Counted from the first letter of the stretch, positions 1-6,135 are shown. The stretch: DNA of 7,756 bases from Planctomycetota bacterium (GCA_019347795.1 JAHWKS010000225.1:1-7756), one strand, 5' to 3'. A program made the numbers and translations. Notes: generated by a model from the sequence alone, not told the origin.

Positions 1-708
1 CGCCGCCGCGTACTGCCGCTTCCCGAGATCGTCGATGTCCGGGTACTGCTTAAGCCAGGCGGAAGGCTCATCAATCGGGATATGCGGAGCGGTGAACGGT
101 ACATAGAGAAAGAACGGCTTGTCCCCCCGCGACTCGAGCCAGCTCACCGCCTCGCGGGCGATCAGATCGGTGACGTGCCCTTCTGCCTCGATAAGCTCGT
201 CATTGCGGCTCCAAGTGACGCTATACGGGCCCCGCTTATAGCGATGGTTCCACGGTCCGACGCCTCCCGCCAAAGAGCCGTACGAATGGTCGAATCCAAA
301 TTTCCGCGGGCCCCATTCAAGTTTCGATCCGAGGTGCCACTTGCCGGTGATCGCCGTCTCGTATCCAACCGACTGGAGGGCGCTGGCCAGCGTGACCGTG
401 TCGAACGGGTAGACGCGGCTGTTGGTCGCGCCGGTGACGCCGAAGCGGCTCCAGTATCGTCCGCTCAACAGCGCCGACCGCGTGGCGCTGCACATCGAGG
501 CGACATAGTGCTGGTGCAGCCGCACGCCCTCGCCGGCCAGCCGATCGAGATTCGGAGTCTTGATCGACGAGCCGTGATAACCGACATCAGCCCATCCGAG
601 ATCGTCCGCCACGAGCACGACGAGATTCGGCCGCGGCTCGGCAGCGGCGGAGGGACGATCGGCGGCCTGAAGAATCAACAGGACAAGGAGCGAAAGCACA
701 GCTCGCAT
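1..708 (-). CDS. Arylsulfatase B-like secreted sulfatase (3' end outside window)
   Basis: First 236 codons of a type I (formylglycine) sulfatase; the frame stays open to the window edge, so roughly the second half is missing. Residues 1-23 form a signal peptide (charged start, Leu-rich core, Ala-rich end). The core follows: metal-binding Asp35-Asp36 in ADDLGWADVG, the sulfatase signature Cys73-Ser-Ala-Thr-Arg77 (Cys73 should become formylglycine), GKWHLG with Lys123 and His125, and His209 in APHIP. The spacing and the text LGWADVGYHGSSIKTPNLD resemble animal N-acetylgalactosamine-4-sulfatase (ARSB), so hydrolysis of a sulfate ester on a polysaccharide is likely, but the substrate cannot be read off. 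The ATG at 708 lies 25 nt after the previous sulfatase stop and has no clear Shine-Dalgarno, so translation may depend on coupling or readthrough from the upstream gene. The second metal pair (DN/DH) lies beyond the edge. Confidence 0.93.
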   Translation of the reverse strand, partial: MRAVLSLLVLLILQAADRPSAAAEPRPNLVVLVADDLGWADVGYHGSSIKTPNLDRLAGEGVRLHQHYVASMCSATRSALLSGRYWSRFGVTGATNSRVYPFDTVTLASALQSVGYETAITGKWHLGSKLEWGPRKFGFDHSYGSLAGGVGPWNHRYKRGPYSVTWSRNDELIEAEGHVTDLIAREAVSWLESRGDKPFFLYVPFTAPHIPIDEPSAWLKQYPDIDDLGKRQYAAA

Positions 709-733
709 AGTCGGGTCCAGGGTGGTTGATGGT

Positions 734-2131
734 TCAGCGGGAGTCCTTTTGCGGAAGCAGCGGCTGCGGGTTTTCGATCCGGCCGTGGGGGCGCTCGTTC
801 CGGCCGGGTCGATCGCCGTCGCCGATATCCTCGCGGGCGACGTCACCGAGCGCCTTGAGCTGAGCGACAACCTGCGGATGCTTCGCGGCGAGATTGGTCG
901 TTTCGCCGGGATCGGCCGCCACATCGAGCAGCAGCGGCTCACCGGGCACGATCGCGGGATTGGGCCGTCGGCGGCCCCATTCCTCGAGCGGCAGGTAGAG
1001 CTTCCACCGTCCGCTGCGCACCGCCTGGAGCTGATCCGCCTCGTAGTAGTAGAACGCGACGTAGGGGGACTTCGCCCCGGCCGCGTCGAACAGCAGCGGC
1101 CGGATATCGAAACCGTCAAGGACGCGGTCGGTGGGCGGCTGCGCGCCGGTCAGGCGGGCGAAGGTGGGCATGAAGTCGAGCGTGCTGGCCAGTTCATCGC
1201 ACGTGGTCCCGGCCGGCACGCGCCCCGACCACCAGACGATGCACGGGACGCGCTGGCCGCCCTCGGCCGTAGTGTATCCGCGCCCACCCAGCGGGAGGTT
1301 TGAGCCGCTGGGCGGGGCGCCGTTGTCGCTGGTCCACATCACGAGCGTGTTCTGCGCCAGCTCCAGCTCCTGGAGCACGTCCATGATCTGACCGGCGGAC
1401 CAGTCCAACTCCTCGACGGCGTCCCCCCACGAGCCGTTGGCCGAGCGGCCGCGGAACGCCTCGCTGGCGAATGAGTCGCGCGTGCTGCCGGGCATGTTGT
1501 GCGGCAGGTAGAGGAAGAAGGGCTGATCGCGGTGGTCGCGGATGAAGCGAATCGCCTCCTCGGTCTCGCGCCGGGTGAGGAGATTGCGGTCGGCCGGGGC
1601 CTCGATGATCTCCTCGTTCCGCAGCAAGGGAAGGGCGGGCCAGTTTTGCCCCTCGCGGGGCGTCATGTCGTCGCTGTACGGCAGACCGAAAAACGAGTCG
1701 AAGCCGCGGCGAGTCGGAAGGTAGGGCGCCTGGTCGCCGAGGTGCCACTTGCCGATCGCGGCGGTGGCGTAGCCGGCCTGCTTGAGAACGTCGGCGAGGG
1801 TGACTTCGTCGGGGTGCAGGCCGATCGGCGAGACCGGGCGGAGGACACGGCCGTCGGTGACGTCCATGTTGATGCGGCGGGGGTAGGCGCCGGTCATGAT
1901 GCTGGAGCGCGAAGGCGTGCAGACGCCGCTGGTGACGTAAAAATGCGTGAAGCGGCGCCCCGCGGCGGCCATCCGGTTGAGGTTGGGCGTGCGGTTGAGG
2001 CATTCGGGATTGAACGGCTCGACGTCGCCATACCCCAGATTGTCGCAGACCATCAGGACGATGTTGGGCGGCCGTGCATCGACAGCCGGCGCCGCGGCGC
2101 CAAGCAGCAGCAATGGAAGGAAAAGCCGCAT
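734..2131 (-). CDS. Secreted sulfatase, S1 type, planctomycete CDN subfamily
   Basis: A complete 465-aa sulfatase. The signal peptide is about residues 1-19 (Leu-rich, ending VDA). Catalytic positions in order: Asp30-Asn31 (in VCDNLGYGD), Cys71-Thr-Pro-Ser-Arg75 (formylglycine site), Lys128 and His130 (GKWHLG), His211 (PHNMPG), Asp269-Asn270 (TSDNGAP) and Arg284 in GGRGYTTAEGG. Two positions differ from the arylsulfatase A pattern: Asn31 replaces the second metal Asp, and Arg284 stands where a Lys contacts the sulfate. From memory of the family both look like subfamily traits rather than decay, since the rest is intact. The C-terminal subdomain (about 360-430) ends in the usual LLDVAADPGETTNLA pattern. 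The start is supported by AGAGGAG six nt before the ATG. It probably desulfates an extracellular or periplasmic polysaccharide together with its two sulfatase neighbours. Confidence 0.94.
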   Translation of the reverse strand: MRLFLPLLLLGAAAPAVDARPPNIVLMVCDNLGYGDVEPFNPECLNRTPNLNRMAAAGRRFTHFYVTSGVCTPSRSSIMTGAYPRRINMDVTDGRVLRPVSPIGLHPDEVTLADVLKQAGYATAAIGKWHLGDQAPYLPTRRGFDSFFGLPYSDDMTPREGQNWPALPLLRNEEIIEAPADRNLLTRRETEEAIRFIRDHRDQPFFLYLPHNMPGSTRDSFASEAFRGRSANGSWGDAVEELDWSAGQIMDVLQELELAQNTLVMWTSDNGAPPSGSNLPLGGRGYTTAEGGQRVPCIVWWSGRVPAGTTCDELASTLDFMPTFARLTGAQPPTDRVLDGFDIRPLLFDAAGAKSPYVAFYYYEADQLQAVRSGRWKLYLPLEEWGRRRPNPAIVPGEPLLLDVAADPGETTNLAAKHPQVVAQLKALGDVAREDIGDGDRPGRNERPHGRIENPQPLLPQKDSR

Positions 2132-2137
2132 GGCCTG

Positions 2138-2144
2138 CTCCTCT
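2138..2144 (-). promoter_or_regulatory. Strong ribosome binding site overlapping upstream stop codon
   Basis: On the minus strand AGAGGAG lies six nt before the ATG at 2131. It overlaps the TAG stop of the upstream sulfatase (2145-2143), so ribosomes ending there sit on the next initiation site. This suggests translational coupling of the two sulfatases. It is the clearest Shine-Dalgarno among the sulfatase genes. Confidence 0.7.
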
Positions 2145-3711
2145 ACTCCAAGGTTTCTTTCTCGAAATCGCTGTCGTTCACCCAGCCGGCTTTGATCGAT
2201 TCGCCGCGAGTGAATCGTTCGTAGAAGTTGCGAAGCGGGACGGTGGCGATCGGGTAGCGATCGAAAGTATCTCCTTCGCCGGACATGCGAGGATCGCCCT
2301 GCGACTTCAGCCGGGCGACCATCTCCTGCTGCATCGCCTCGCGCCGCTCTCCGTGCTTGGGATCGGCTGCGAGGTTGTGGACGCAGTCCGGATCGGCGCT
2401 TAAGTCGTAAAGTTCCTGCGGCGGCCGCTTTCCGAAGTTGAGGGCCCAGAAGCGGTCGTCGGGATTCTCTCTCCGCCGCTGGAGGATCAACGTCTTGGTA
2501 GGGCTGCCGTCGGTGTTGAGATAGCCGGTGACGGGGTCGCCGGCCGGCCAGCGGTCCGGCTCAAAGTTCTGCAGGTAAAGAAAGCCGTCGCGCACGATGC
2601 CGCGGCTGGGATAGCCGACGTCGCCCGGCCGGCCGACGTCGTGCCGCTCCTTGCCCACGAGCACGTGATCTCGCTCGGCGACGACGCGGCCTTGCCGCTC
2701 GCTCTGAAAGATCGGATCGAGGCTCTTGCCGGTAATCGCCGCCATGCCGCTCTCGTCCTCCGGCAGCCCCGCCGCCGCGAGGAACGTGGGTGCGATGTCG
2801 GTGAAGTCCACGAAGTCCTCGATCACCCGGCCCGGCCCGCGGATCCCCTTCGGCCAGCGGATCGCCAGCGGGATGCGGTTCGAGTCGAGATACGCCTGCC
2901 CCTTCACCCGCGGGAACGGCATTCCGTGATCGGACGTGACGACGACCAGCGTGTTGTCGAGCTGCCCGCGGCTTTCCAACTCGTCGAGCATTCGCGCGAG
3001 GTGCCGATCGACGTGCTCCACCTCGAAGGCGTAGTCGAGCATGTCGTGGCGGACGATCTCATCGTCGGGCCAGTAGGCGGGGACGCGGTCGATGTCGCTG
3101 AGCTGCTTGCCCCCTTTCTCCACGCCGGCGCGGTACTGATAGCCGCGATGCGGCTCGGTGGCGCCGAACCAGAAGCACCACGGCCGCCCTTCCGGAGCGG
3201 CGTCGAGGAAGTCGGCGAAGTTCGCCGCGTAGTCGTTGTTGCGGATCCCCCGCGCCGGCGGCGGCGCCTTGCGGGCGCTGAACGGCCGGCCGCAGATCGC
3301 CCGCGGCTTGCCCTCCGCATTGAACGCGACTCCCGGTCCCCAGCCCTTGCCGGTGGCTCCCGCGAAGTAGCCGTGTTCGGCAAGGGCTTCGGGAAAGCTG
3401 CGAAACTTCGCCGGGAAGTACGCCATGTGATTGGCCGCTTCTTCCAACTGCCACGAGTGCCGGCCGGTGAGCAGGATCGCCCGCGAGGGAGCGCACTTGG
3501 CGTTGGGGGTGAAGGCGTTGCGGAAGAGCAGCCCCTCGCGGGCGACGCGGTCGAAGGCGGGAGTCTTGATCCACGGCGTTCCATAGGCGCCGGCGTGCCA
3601 GCCCCAATCGTCGGCGATCGCGAAGAGGATGTTCGGCCGCTCCGCTTCGGCGGCGAAGCTGTGGCCGGCAAGTACGGCGACTAAGGCGAGGATTGAGAGA
3701 AGACGTGGCAT
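2143..3711 (-). CDS. Secreted sulfatase, heparan N-sulfatase (sulfamidase)-like
   Basis: A complete 522-aa sulfatase with a signal peptide (about 1-20, ending SFA). Core positions: Asp34-Asp35 ([12 protein letters not shown]), Cys73-Ala-Pro-Ser-Arg77 (formylglycine site), Lys122 in GKGWGPG, His188 in EPHRG, Asp261-His262 (TSDHGMPF) and Lys270. The text around the signature ([17 protein letters not shown], then LLTG) and the Asp-His metal pair match the N-sulfoglucosamine sulfohydrolase (SGSH) branch better than arylsulfatases. The usual GKxH is GKGW, so Trp124 sits where most members have His. The C-terminal region has the common [16 protein letters not shown] pattern (about 433-448). It is the first sulfatase after the glycoside hydrolase and ends 11 nt before the next sulfatase starts. 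There is no Shine-Dalgarno ahead of its ATG; instead a hairpin ends about 10 nt upstream. The exact substrate is unknown; sulfamidase activity is only suggested by similarity. Confidence 0.93.
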   Translation of the reverse strand: MPRLLSILALVAVLAGHSFAAEAERPNILFAIADDWGWHAGAYGTPWIKTPAFDRVAREGLLFRNAFTPNAKCAPSRAILLTGRHSWQLEEAANHMAYFPAKFRSFPEALAEHGYFAGATGKGWGPGVAFNAEGKPRAICGRPFSARKAPPPARGIRNNDYAANFADFLDAAPEGRPWCFWFGATEPHRGYQYRAGVEKGGKQLSDIDRVPAYWPDDEIVRHDMLDYAFEVEHVDRHLARMLDELESRGQLDNTLVVVTSDHGMPFPRVKGQAYLDSNRIPLAIRWPKGIRGPGRVIEDFVDFTDIAPTFLAAAGLPEDESGMAAITGKSLDPIFQSERQGRVVAERDHVLVGKERHDVGRPGDVGYPSRGIVRDGFLYLQNFEPDRWPAGDPVTGYLNTDGSPTKTLILQRRRENPDDRFWALNFGKRPPQELYDLSADPDCVHNLAADPKHGERREAMQQEMVARLKSQGDPRMSGEGDTFDRYPIATVPLRNFYERFTRGESIKAGWVNDSDFEKETLE

Positions 3712-3720
3712 GAGTCGGAG

Positions 3721-3739
3721 TGCAGGCGGCTCGCCTGCA
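3721..3739. repeat. Hairpin 1 of a tandem pair, in the sulfatase leader
   Basis: A perfect inverted repeat: TGCAGGCG, loop GCT, CGCCTGCA (8-bp stem, 3-nt loop). On the minus strand it ends 9 nt before the ATG at 3711, where a Shine-Dalgarno would be expected and none is seen. It shares the core CAGGCG/CGCCTG with hairpin 2 but has different outer pairs. Such short palindromes look like a dispersed repeat family rather than a gene-specific site, which cannot be tested from one window. Confidence 0.75.
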
Positions 3740-3762
3740 GGGATTTTCGGGAAGTGTGTGGG

Positions 3763-3783
3763 AACAGGCGGGCCGCCTGTTTT
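3763..3783. repeat. Hairpin 2 of the tandem pair, followed by T tract on + strand
   Basis: A perfect inverted repeat: AACAGGCG, loop GGC, CGCCTGTT (8-bp stem, positions 3763-3781), with the T run reaching 3783 on the plus strand. It lies 23 nt from hairpin 1. As a plus-strand structure it looks like an intrinsic terminator, but no plus-strand gene ends here. On the minus strand, the direction of transcription, no U-tract follows, so it should not terminate the operon. It could stabilise or partly attenuate mRNA between the hydrolase and the sulfatases. Confidence 0.7.
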
Positions 3784-3801
3784 ACGCGGGCCTATTGTAC
3801 T

Positions 3802-4878
3802 TCAACGGGGCGGGCCGTTTTGGAACAGGTCGAGCCAGCCGGCGGTGATGGCTTCGCCGATCGTGCTCGCCGGGCGCAGCTCTTCGGGCGTTTGTCCCCA
3901 GTAAAAGCCGATCCAGCCGTCGGCGATGTCGACGGATTTCTCGAAGAACTGCGAAAGCTCCTCGGGCGAGCATTTCAGCGGGAAGGTTTCTTCGATCACC
4001 ACTGGCTTGCCGAGCGAGAAACCTTTCAGCGTCTCCATTGCCTCGTCGATCTTGTCCTTCTCCGGATAAATGTGCACGGCGATGAAGTCGAGTTCATCGA
4101 GGATTCTTTGCGGCGCAAACCCGGAGGTGAGTCCGGGGCGGTCGAGACTCCAGGGCACGAGGCCCACCGTAACAAGCGTCTTCTCGTCGCGCCGGCGAAT
4201 CGCGGAGACGAGCTTCCGCACCCAGGCTTGGGCGACGGCGGGCCGCTCGCGATCGCCCAATTCGCGGGTGATGTACTGGACGAAATGTTTTCCGGCGAAG
4301 GCGGGACCGAGCCACTCCGTCGTCCGCGAACGGCCGGGAACCACCGGCTCGTTCATCAAGTCGTAGCAGAACACGGCCGCGCTGTCGGAGCATGTGTCGG
4401 CCACGGCCTCCCAAAAGCGGGACTGGGCATTCCAGCGGCCTTCCTCACCCAGCGCGTCATACCACGCCGGAACGTCCTGCTTGTGATAGCAGCCCAGGCC
4501 GGTCAGATCGAGGTACAGCCGGGTCTCTTCCGCCAACTCGAGCAATCGCGCAAGCTGCCGCAGCGAGTGCTCGTTCGGCGCCTCGGGCGACTTCAGAAAC
4601 TTCCCCGTCTGCAGATGAATCCGCACGACGTTCGCCCCCAGCCGCTTCATCTCCTGAAAATCTTCGACGACTTTCGGCCATTCGTCATCCCAGTAGTCCT
4701 CCAGCAGCCGGCCTTCCTCGTCGTGATCGTAGTTGAAGCCCCAGGGGACGAACGGCCCGCCGGTTTCGGCGACGACGAAAGATCCACCGTCCTCGGCGAC
4801 ACGAATCCGCGACATCTCTTCTGCCGAAGCGGAAGCGGCGAGGAGCAGCGGCGCGAGGACCTGAAGGACCTTGTGCAT
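3802..4878 (-). CDS. Secreted GH5-like glycoside hydrolase (cellulase/mannanase superfamily)
   Basis: A 358-aa protein counted from the ATG at 4878. The signal peptide is residues 1-19 (MHKVLQ start, Leu/Ala core, ending ASA). The rest reads as a (beta/alpha)8 clan GH-A hydrolase: WGFNY near 46-50, VRIHLQ with Arg86, the acid/base Glu177 in LMNEPVV, HIYP with His269 and Tyr271, the nucleophile in VVIEETFP (Glu296 or Glu297, more likely 297), and GFYWGQ with Trp327. These are the landmarks of GH5 and near relatives, so cleavage of beta-linked glycans is likely; the specific linkage cannot be said. A TTG at 4902 could extend it by 8 residues and would overlap the DinB stop as TTGA, but the ATG gives the neater signal peptide. 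No clear ribosome binding site precedes either. It lies 20 nt downstream of the DinB gene and upstream of three sulfatases, consistent with a glycan-degradation operon. Confidence 0.88.
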   Translation of the reverse strand: MHKVLQVLAPLLLAASASAEEMSRIRVAEDGGSFVVAETGGPFVPWGFNYDHDEEGRLLEDYWDDEWPKVVEDFQEMKRLGANVVRIHLQTGKFLKSPEAPNEHSLRQLARLLELAEETRLYLDLTGLGCYHKQDVPAWYDALGEEGRWNAQSRFWEAVADTCSDSAAVFCYDLMNEPVVPGRSRTTEWLGPAFAGKHFVQYITRELGDRERPAVAQAWVRKLVSAIRRRDEKTLVTVGLVPWSLDRPGLTSGFAPQRILDELDFIAVHIYPEKDKIDEAMETLKGFSLGKPVVIEETFPLKCSPEELSQFFEKSVDIADGWIGFYWGQTPEELRPASTIGEAITAGWLDLFQNGPPR

Positions 4879-4898
4879 GATCGTTCTGGTTCGGGAGT

Positions 4899-5369
4899 TC
4901 AACGGCCGGCGAGCGCGGCTCGCTTCTCCTCAATGAACTTGACGTGATGGGGGATGTGGTTGGTGATGCGCTCCAAAAGCGTCGCCAGCGAAACAGGCCC
5001 GTCCTCGGAGTGGATCCCCTCCCGCTGAAAATCCTCATCCGCCAGCGTCCGAAGGATCGTCGCCACATGCCGGCGAACGGCTTCCACCATCGCCAGCTCG
5101 TCCTCGACATTGCGCCGATCGTAGGCCAGGCGGGCGGCGAACAAGTCGGGATCGCCGCCGAAGAACGTCGGCCGATCCTCCGCGATGATCCGCTTCATCC
5201 GGTCGGCATAGATCGGCTCGAAGTCGGCCAGGTGGCAGACAACCTGCCGGCTCGACCACTTCCCCGGCACCGGGGCCGCATCCAAGTCGGCGGCGGACAT
5301 CCCCGCCACGGCTTCCCGCAGCAGTTGCGGCCCGGTCAGATATTGATCGATGAGCGATTGGGGCGACAT
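4899..5369 (-). CDS. DinB family (YfiT/DinB-like four-helix) protein
   Basis: A 156-aa protein of the DinB/DinB_2 superfamily: four-helix-bundle proteins that bind a divalent metal through three His. Seen here (numbered from the ATG at 5369): His46 in VVCHLADFE, and His138 and His142 in NHIPHHVKF, with [13 protein letters not shown] matching the usual family motif KWS..Q.v.Hl.d. Many members are thiol-dependent metalloenzymes or stress proteins of unknown substrate, so no reaction is claimed. It lacks a signal peptide and is expected in the cytoplasm, unlike all four genes after it. Start choice: the ATG at 5369 has GGAG six nt upstream. An in-frame ATG at 5396 would add nine residues, but it has no ribosome site and falls inside the predicted -10 element. 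It is the first gene of the presumed operon, and its stop is 20 nt before the GH5 ATG. Confidence 0.9.
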   Translation of the reverse strand: MSPQSLIDQYLTGPQLLREAVAGMSAADLDAAPVPGKWSSRQVVCHLADFEPIYADRMKRIIAEDRPTFFGGDPDLFAARLAYDRRNVEDELAMVEAVRRHVATILRTLADEDFQREGIHSEDGPVSLATLLERITNHIPHHVKFIEEKRAALAGR

Positions 5370-5375
5370 AGAGAT

Positions 5376-5379
5376 CTCC
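5376..5379 (-). promoter_or_regulatory. Ribosome binding site fixing the DinB start
   Basis: GGAG on the minus strand, six nt before the ATG at 5369. It decides in favour of this start over the in-frame ATG at 5396, which has no purine-rich sequence upstream. Confidence 0.7.
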
Positions 5380-5394
5380 GTAGACGGCGCCGCC

Positions 5395-5424
5395 ATTGTA
5401 GAACCGCCGCGGCGGGCATCTCAA
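5395..5424 (-). promoter_or_regulatory. Putative sigma70-type promoter of the DinB-GH5-sulfatase operon
   Basis: On the minus strand TTGAGA (5424-5419) is followed after 18 nt by TACAAT (5400-5395), a good match to TTGACA/TATAAT. Transcription would start near 5388, giving a leader of about 20 nt that contains GGAG and the ATG at 5369. The spacer holds a perfect 12-bp palindrome, CCGCCGCGGCGG (5404-5415), which could be an operator or chance in GC-rich DNA. Planctomycete promoter consensus is less well known than that of E. coli, so this is an inference from sequence match and spacing. Confidence 0.45.
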
Positions 5425-5780
5425 CCCGCGGCTCCGGCCACCGAGCCGGGTGCGTTCGTCCCGAAGGGACCGCAACAAATCAGCCCAGGGCAGAGCGGAG
5501 CGGCGACAGCCGCGCAGCGCCGCCCTGGGATACGGAGCTTCGAACTCCCTTTCTTGACCTCTTCCACGATCTTCTTCAAGGCGTAGTTTTTCGATAGCGA
5601 GAACAACGCGTGGACGTGATCTTCGACGCCGCCGATCACGAGGGCGGGACTTTCCCATTGTTGGAAGATACCGGCCTGGTAGGCCCAAAGGCGTTCGCGG
5701 GCGTCTTCGGGAATCCATGCCTTCCGGTGTTTCGTGCTGTAAACAAGATGAATCAGGTTTTTGACGAGAGATTGCGACAT
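5421..5780 (-). pseudogene. Truncated REP-associated tyrosine transposase (RAYT, IS200-like Y1 family)
   Basis: The ORF is 119 codons, but only the first 81-82 (5780 to about 5536) look like a transposase: SLVKNLIHLVYSTKHRKAWI at the start, the HUH metal motif as His55-Val-His57 in EDHVHALF, and KKIVEEVKKGSSK at the end. RAYT/IS200-like proteins normally run to about 150 residues, with the catalytic Tyr in a later helix. Here the match stops right after KGSSK and the frame runs into palindromic repeat unit A, whose translation is low-complexity Arg/Ala/Pro/Cys and then a stop. The nucleophile Tyr is therefore missing, and the product should be unable to cut or join DNA. A GGAG lies 9 nt before the ATG. 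Full-length RAYTs process single-stranded REP hairpins; this copy still sits between two inverted REP-like repeats. It could alternatively be expressed as a DNA-binding remnant. Confidence 0.85.
5455..5538 (+). repeat. REP-like repeat unit A (left copy)
   Basis: The core, 5479-5529, is a 51-bp imperfect palindrome: outer arms CCCAGGGC (5484-5491) and GCCCTGGG (5522-5529), and an inner hairpin GCGGC-GACA-GCCGC (5500-5513). The core matches unit B in 50 of 51 positions, the only change being C/T at 5515. Upstream lies a small hairpin GTCCC-GAA-GGGAC (5458-5470), and downstream a short tail ending GAGC (5535-5538), both with counterparts in unit B. It overlaps the 3' part of the RAYT reading frame. 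Confidence 0.85.
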
Positions 5781-5829
5781 GCTCGTCGGCTCCTGTTTGT
5801 TGCGCTCTTTCAGGGCTTTTGTTCGTCAT

Positions 5830-5915
5830 GCTCATGTAACCCAGGGCGGCGCTACGCGGCTGTCGCCGCTCCGCTCTGCCCTGGGCTGATCTGTCACTGC
5901 CCCTATCGGGGCGAA
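5830..5915 (-). repeat. REP-like repeat unit B (right copy, inverted)
   Basis: Read on the minus strand it repeats unit A: small hairpin GCCCC-GATA-GGGGC (5912-5899), then the 51-bp palindromic core (5890-5840), then a tail with GAGC (5833-5830). Compared with unit A, the small hairpin has C:G where A has T:A in the second stem pair, and a 4-nt instead of a 3-nt loop, so pairing is kept. It lies about 50 nt upstream of the RAYT start codon. Confidence 0.85.
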
Positions 5916-6106
5916 AGTCTTGCCTCGTCCTCCGGCTTATCCCCAACTCCTCGGATTGCACTCTCGTTTGCGGCGACGCCGAGTAGGACGGTGACTCGCA
6001 CTAATGTACCTAAGCGTTCCGAATCCGAACACTTTTGCCGTCCAGCGGTCACCGGTCGCAGAAGCGGCGAGTAGGCGAAAATTCTACGGCGGGTGGATTT
6101 GCGATC
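5916..6106. other. Intergenic stretch without recognised gene
   Basis: Part of the 436-nt gap between the RAYT start (5780) and the ABC transporter start (6217). A 69-codon minus-strand frame (6112-5903) crosses it, but it runs into repeat unit B and resembles no family I know. No tRNA-like cloverleaf or further copy of the repeats is visible. The flanking parts of the gap hold repeat unit B and the transporter's putative promoter. Confidence 0.5.
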
Positions 6107-6135
6107 TTGCAATGGATGGGGGGGCTGCCTAATAT
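6107..6135 (+). promoter_or_regulatory. Putative sigma70-type promoter of the ABC transporter gene
   Basis: TTGCAA (6107-6112), a 17-nt spacer containing a run of seven G, then TAATAT (6130-6135). Transcription would begin near 6142, leaving a leader of about 75 nt before the GTG at 6217. Alternatively it would begin almost exactly at the in-frame GTG at 6145, i.e. a nearly leaderless mRNA. Based only on hexamer match and spacing. Confidence 0.4.

Larger units (their letters stand above)
5455..5915. mobile_element. REPtron-like element: RAYT fragment between two inverted REP-like repeats
   Basis: Two repeat units (5455-5538 on plus, 5830-5915 on minus) point in opposite directions and enclose the truncated RAYT gene. 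This matches the known arrangement in which a RAYT gene is flanked by inverted REP sequences that it mobilises. The right repeat lies upstream of the RAYT start codon, while the left repeat replaces its C-terminal half. No target-site duplication is evident at the outer edges. The element separates the operon promoter from the divergent ABC transporter gene. Confidence 0.7.

Noticed and set aside
2641..3684. 347-codon plus-strand ORF
   Set aside because: Lies antisense inside the sulfamidase-like gene, has Arg/Ala/Val-rich low-complexity translation, and is a by-product of GC-rich codon use.
3763..3783. Intrinsic terminator on the plus strand
   Set aside because: The hairpin plus T tract fits, but no plus-strand gene precedes it and a sister hairpin without a T tract lies next to it; better explained as a repeat pair.
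3754..4947. 397-codon plus-strand ORF
   Set aside because: Antisense to the GH5 gene, whose catalytic motifs are all on the minus strand; its translation shows no recognisable domain.
5479..5890. CRISPR array
   Set aside because: Only two repeat copies, inverted rather than direct, with a transposase fragment between them and no cas genes.
5035..5961. 308-codon minus-strand ORF spanning DinB, repeats and RAYT
   Set aside because: Runs through both palindromic repeats and out of frame with two recognisable proteins; composition is Arg/Pro-rich noise.
5903..6112. 69-codon minus-strand ORF in the intergenic gap
   Set aside because: Ends inside repeat unit B, has no ribosome site that I can see and no recognised similarity.
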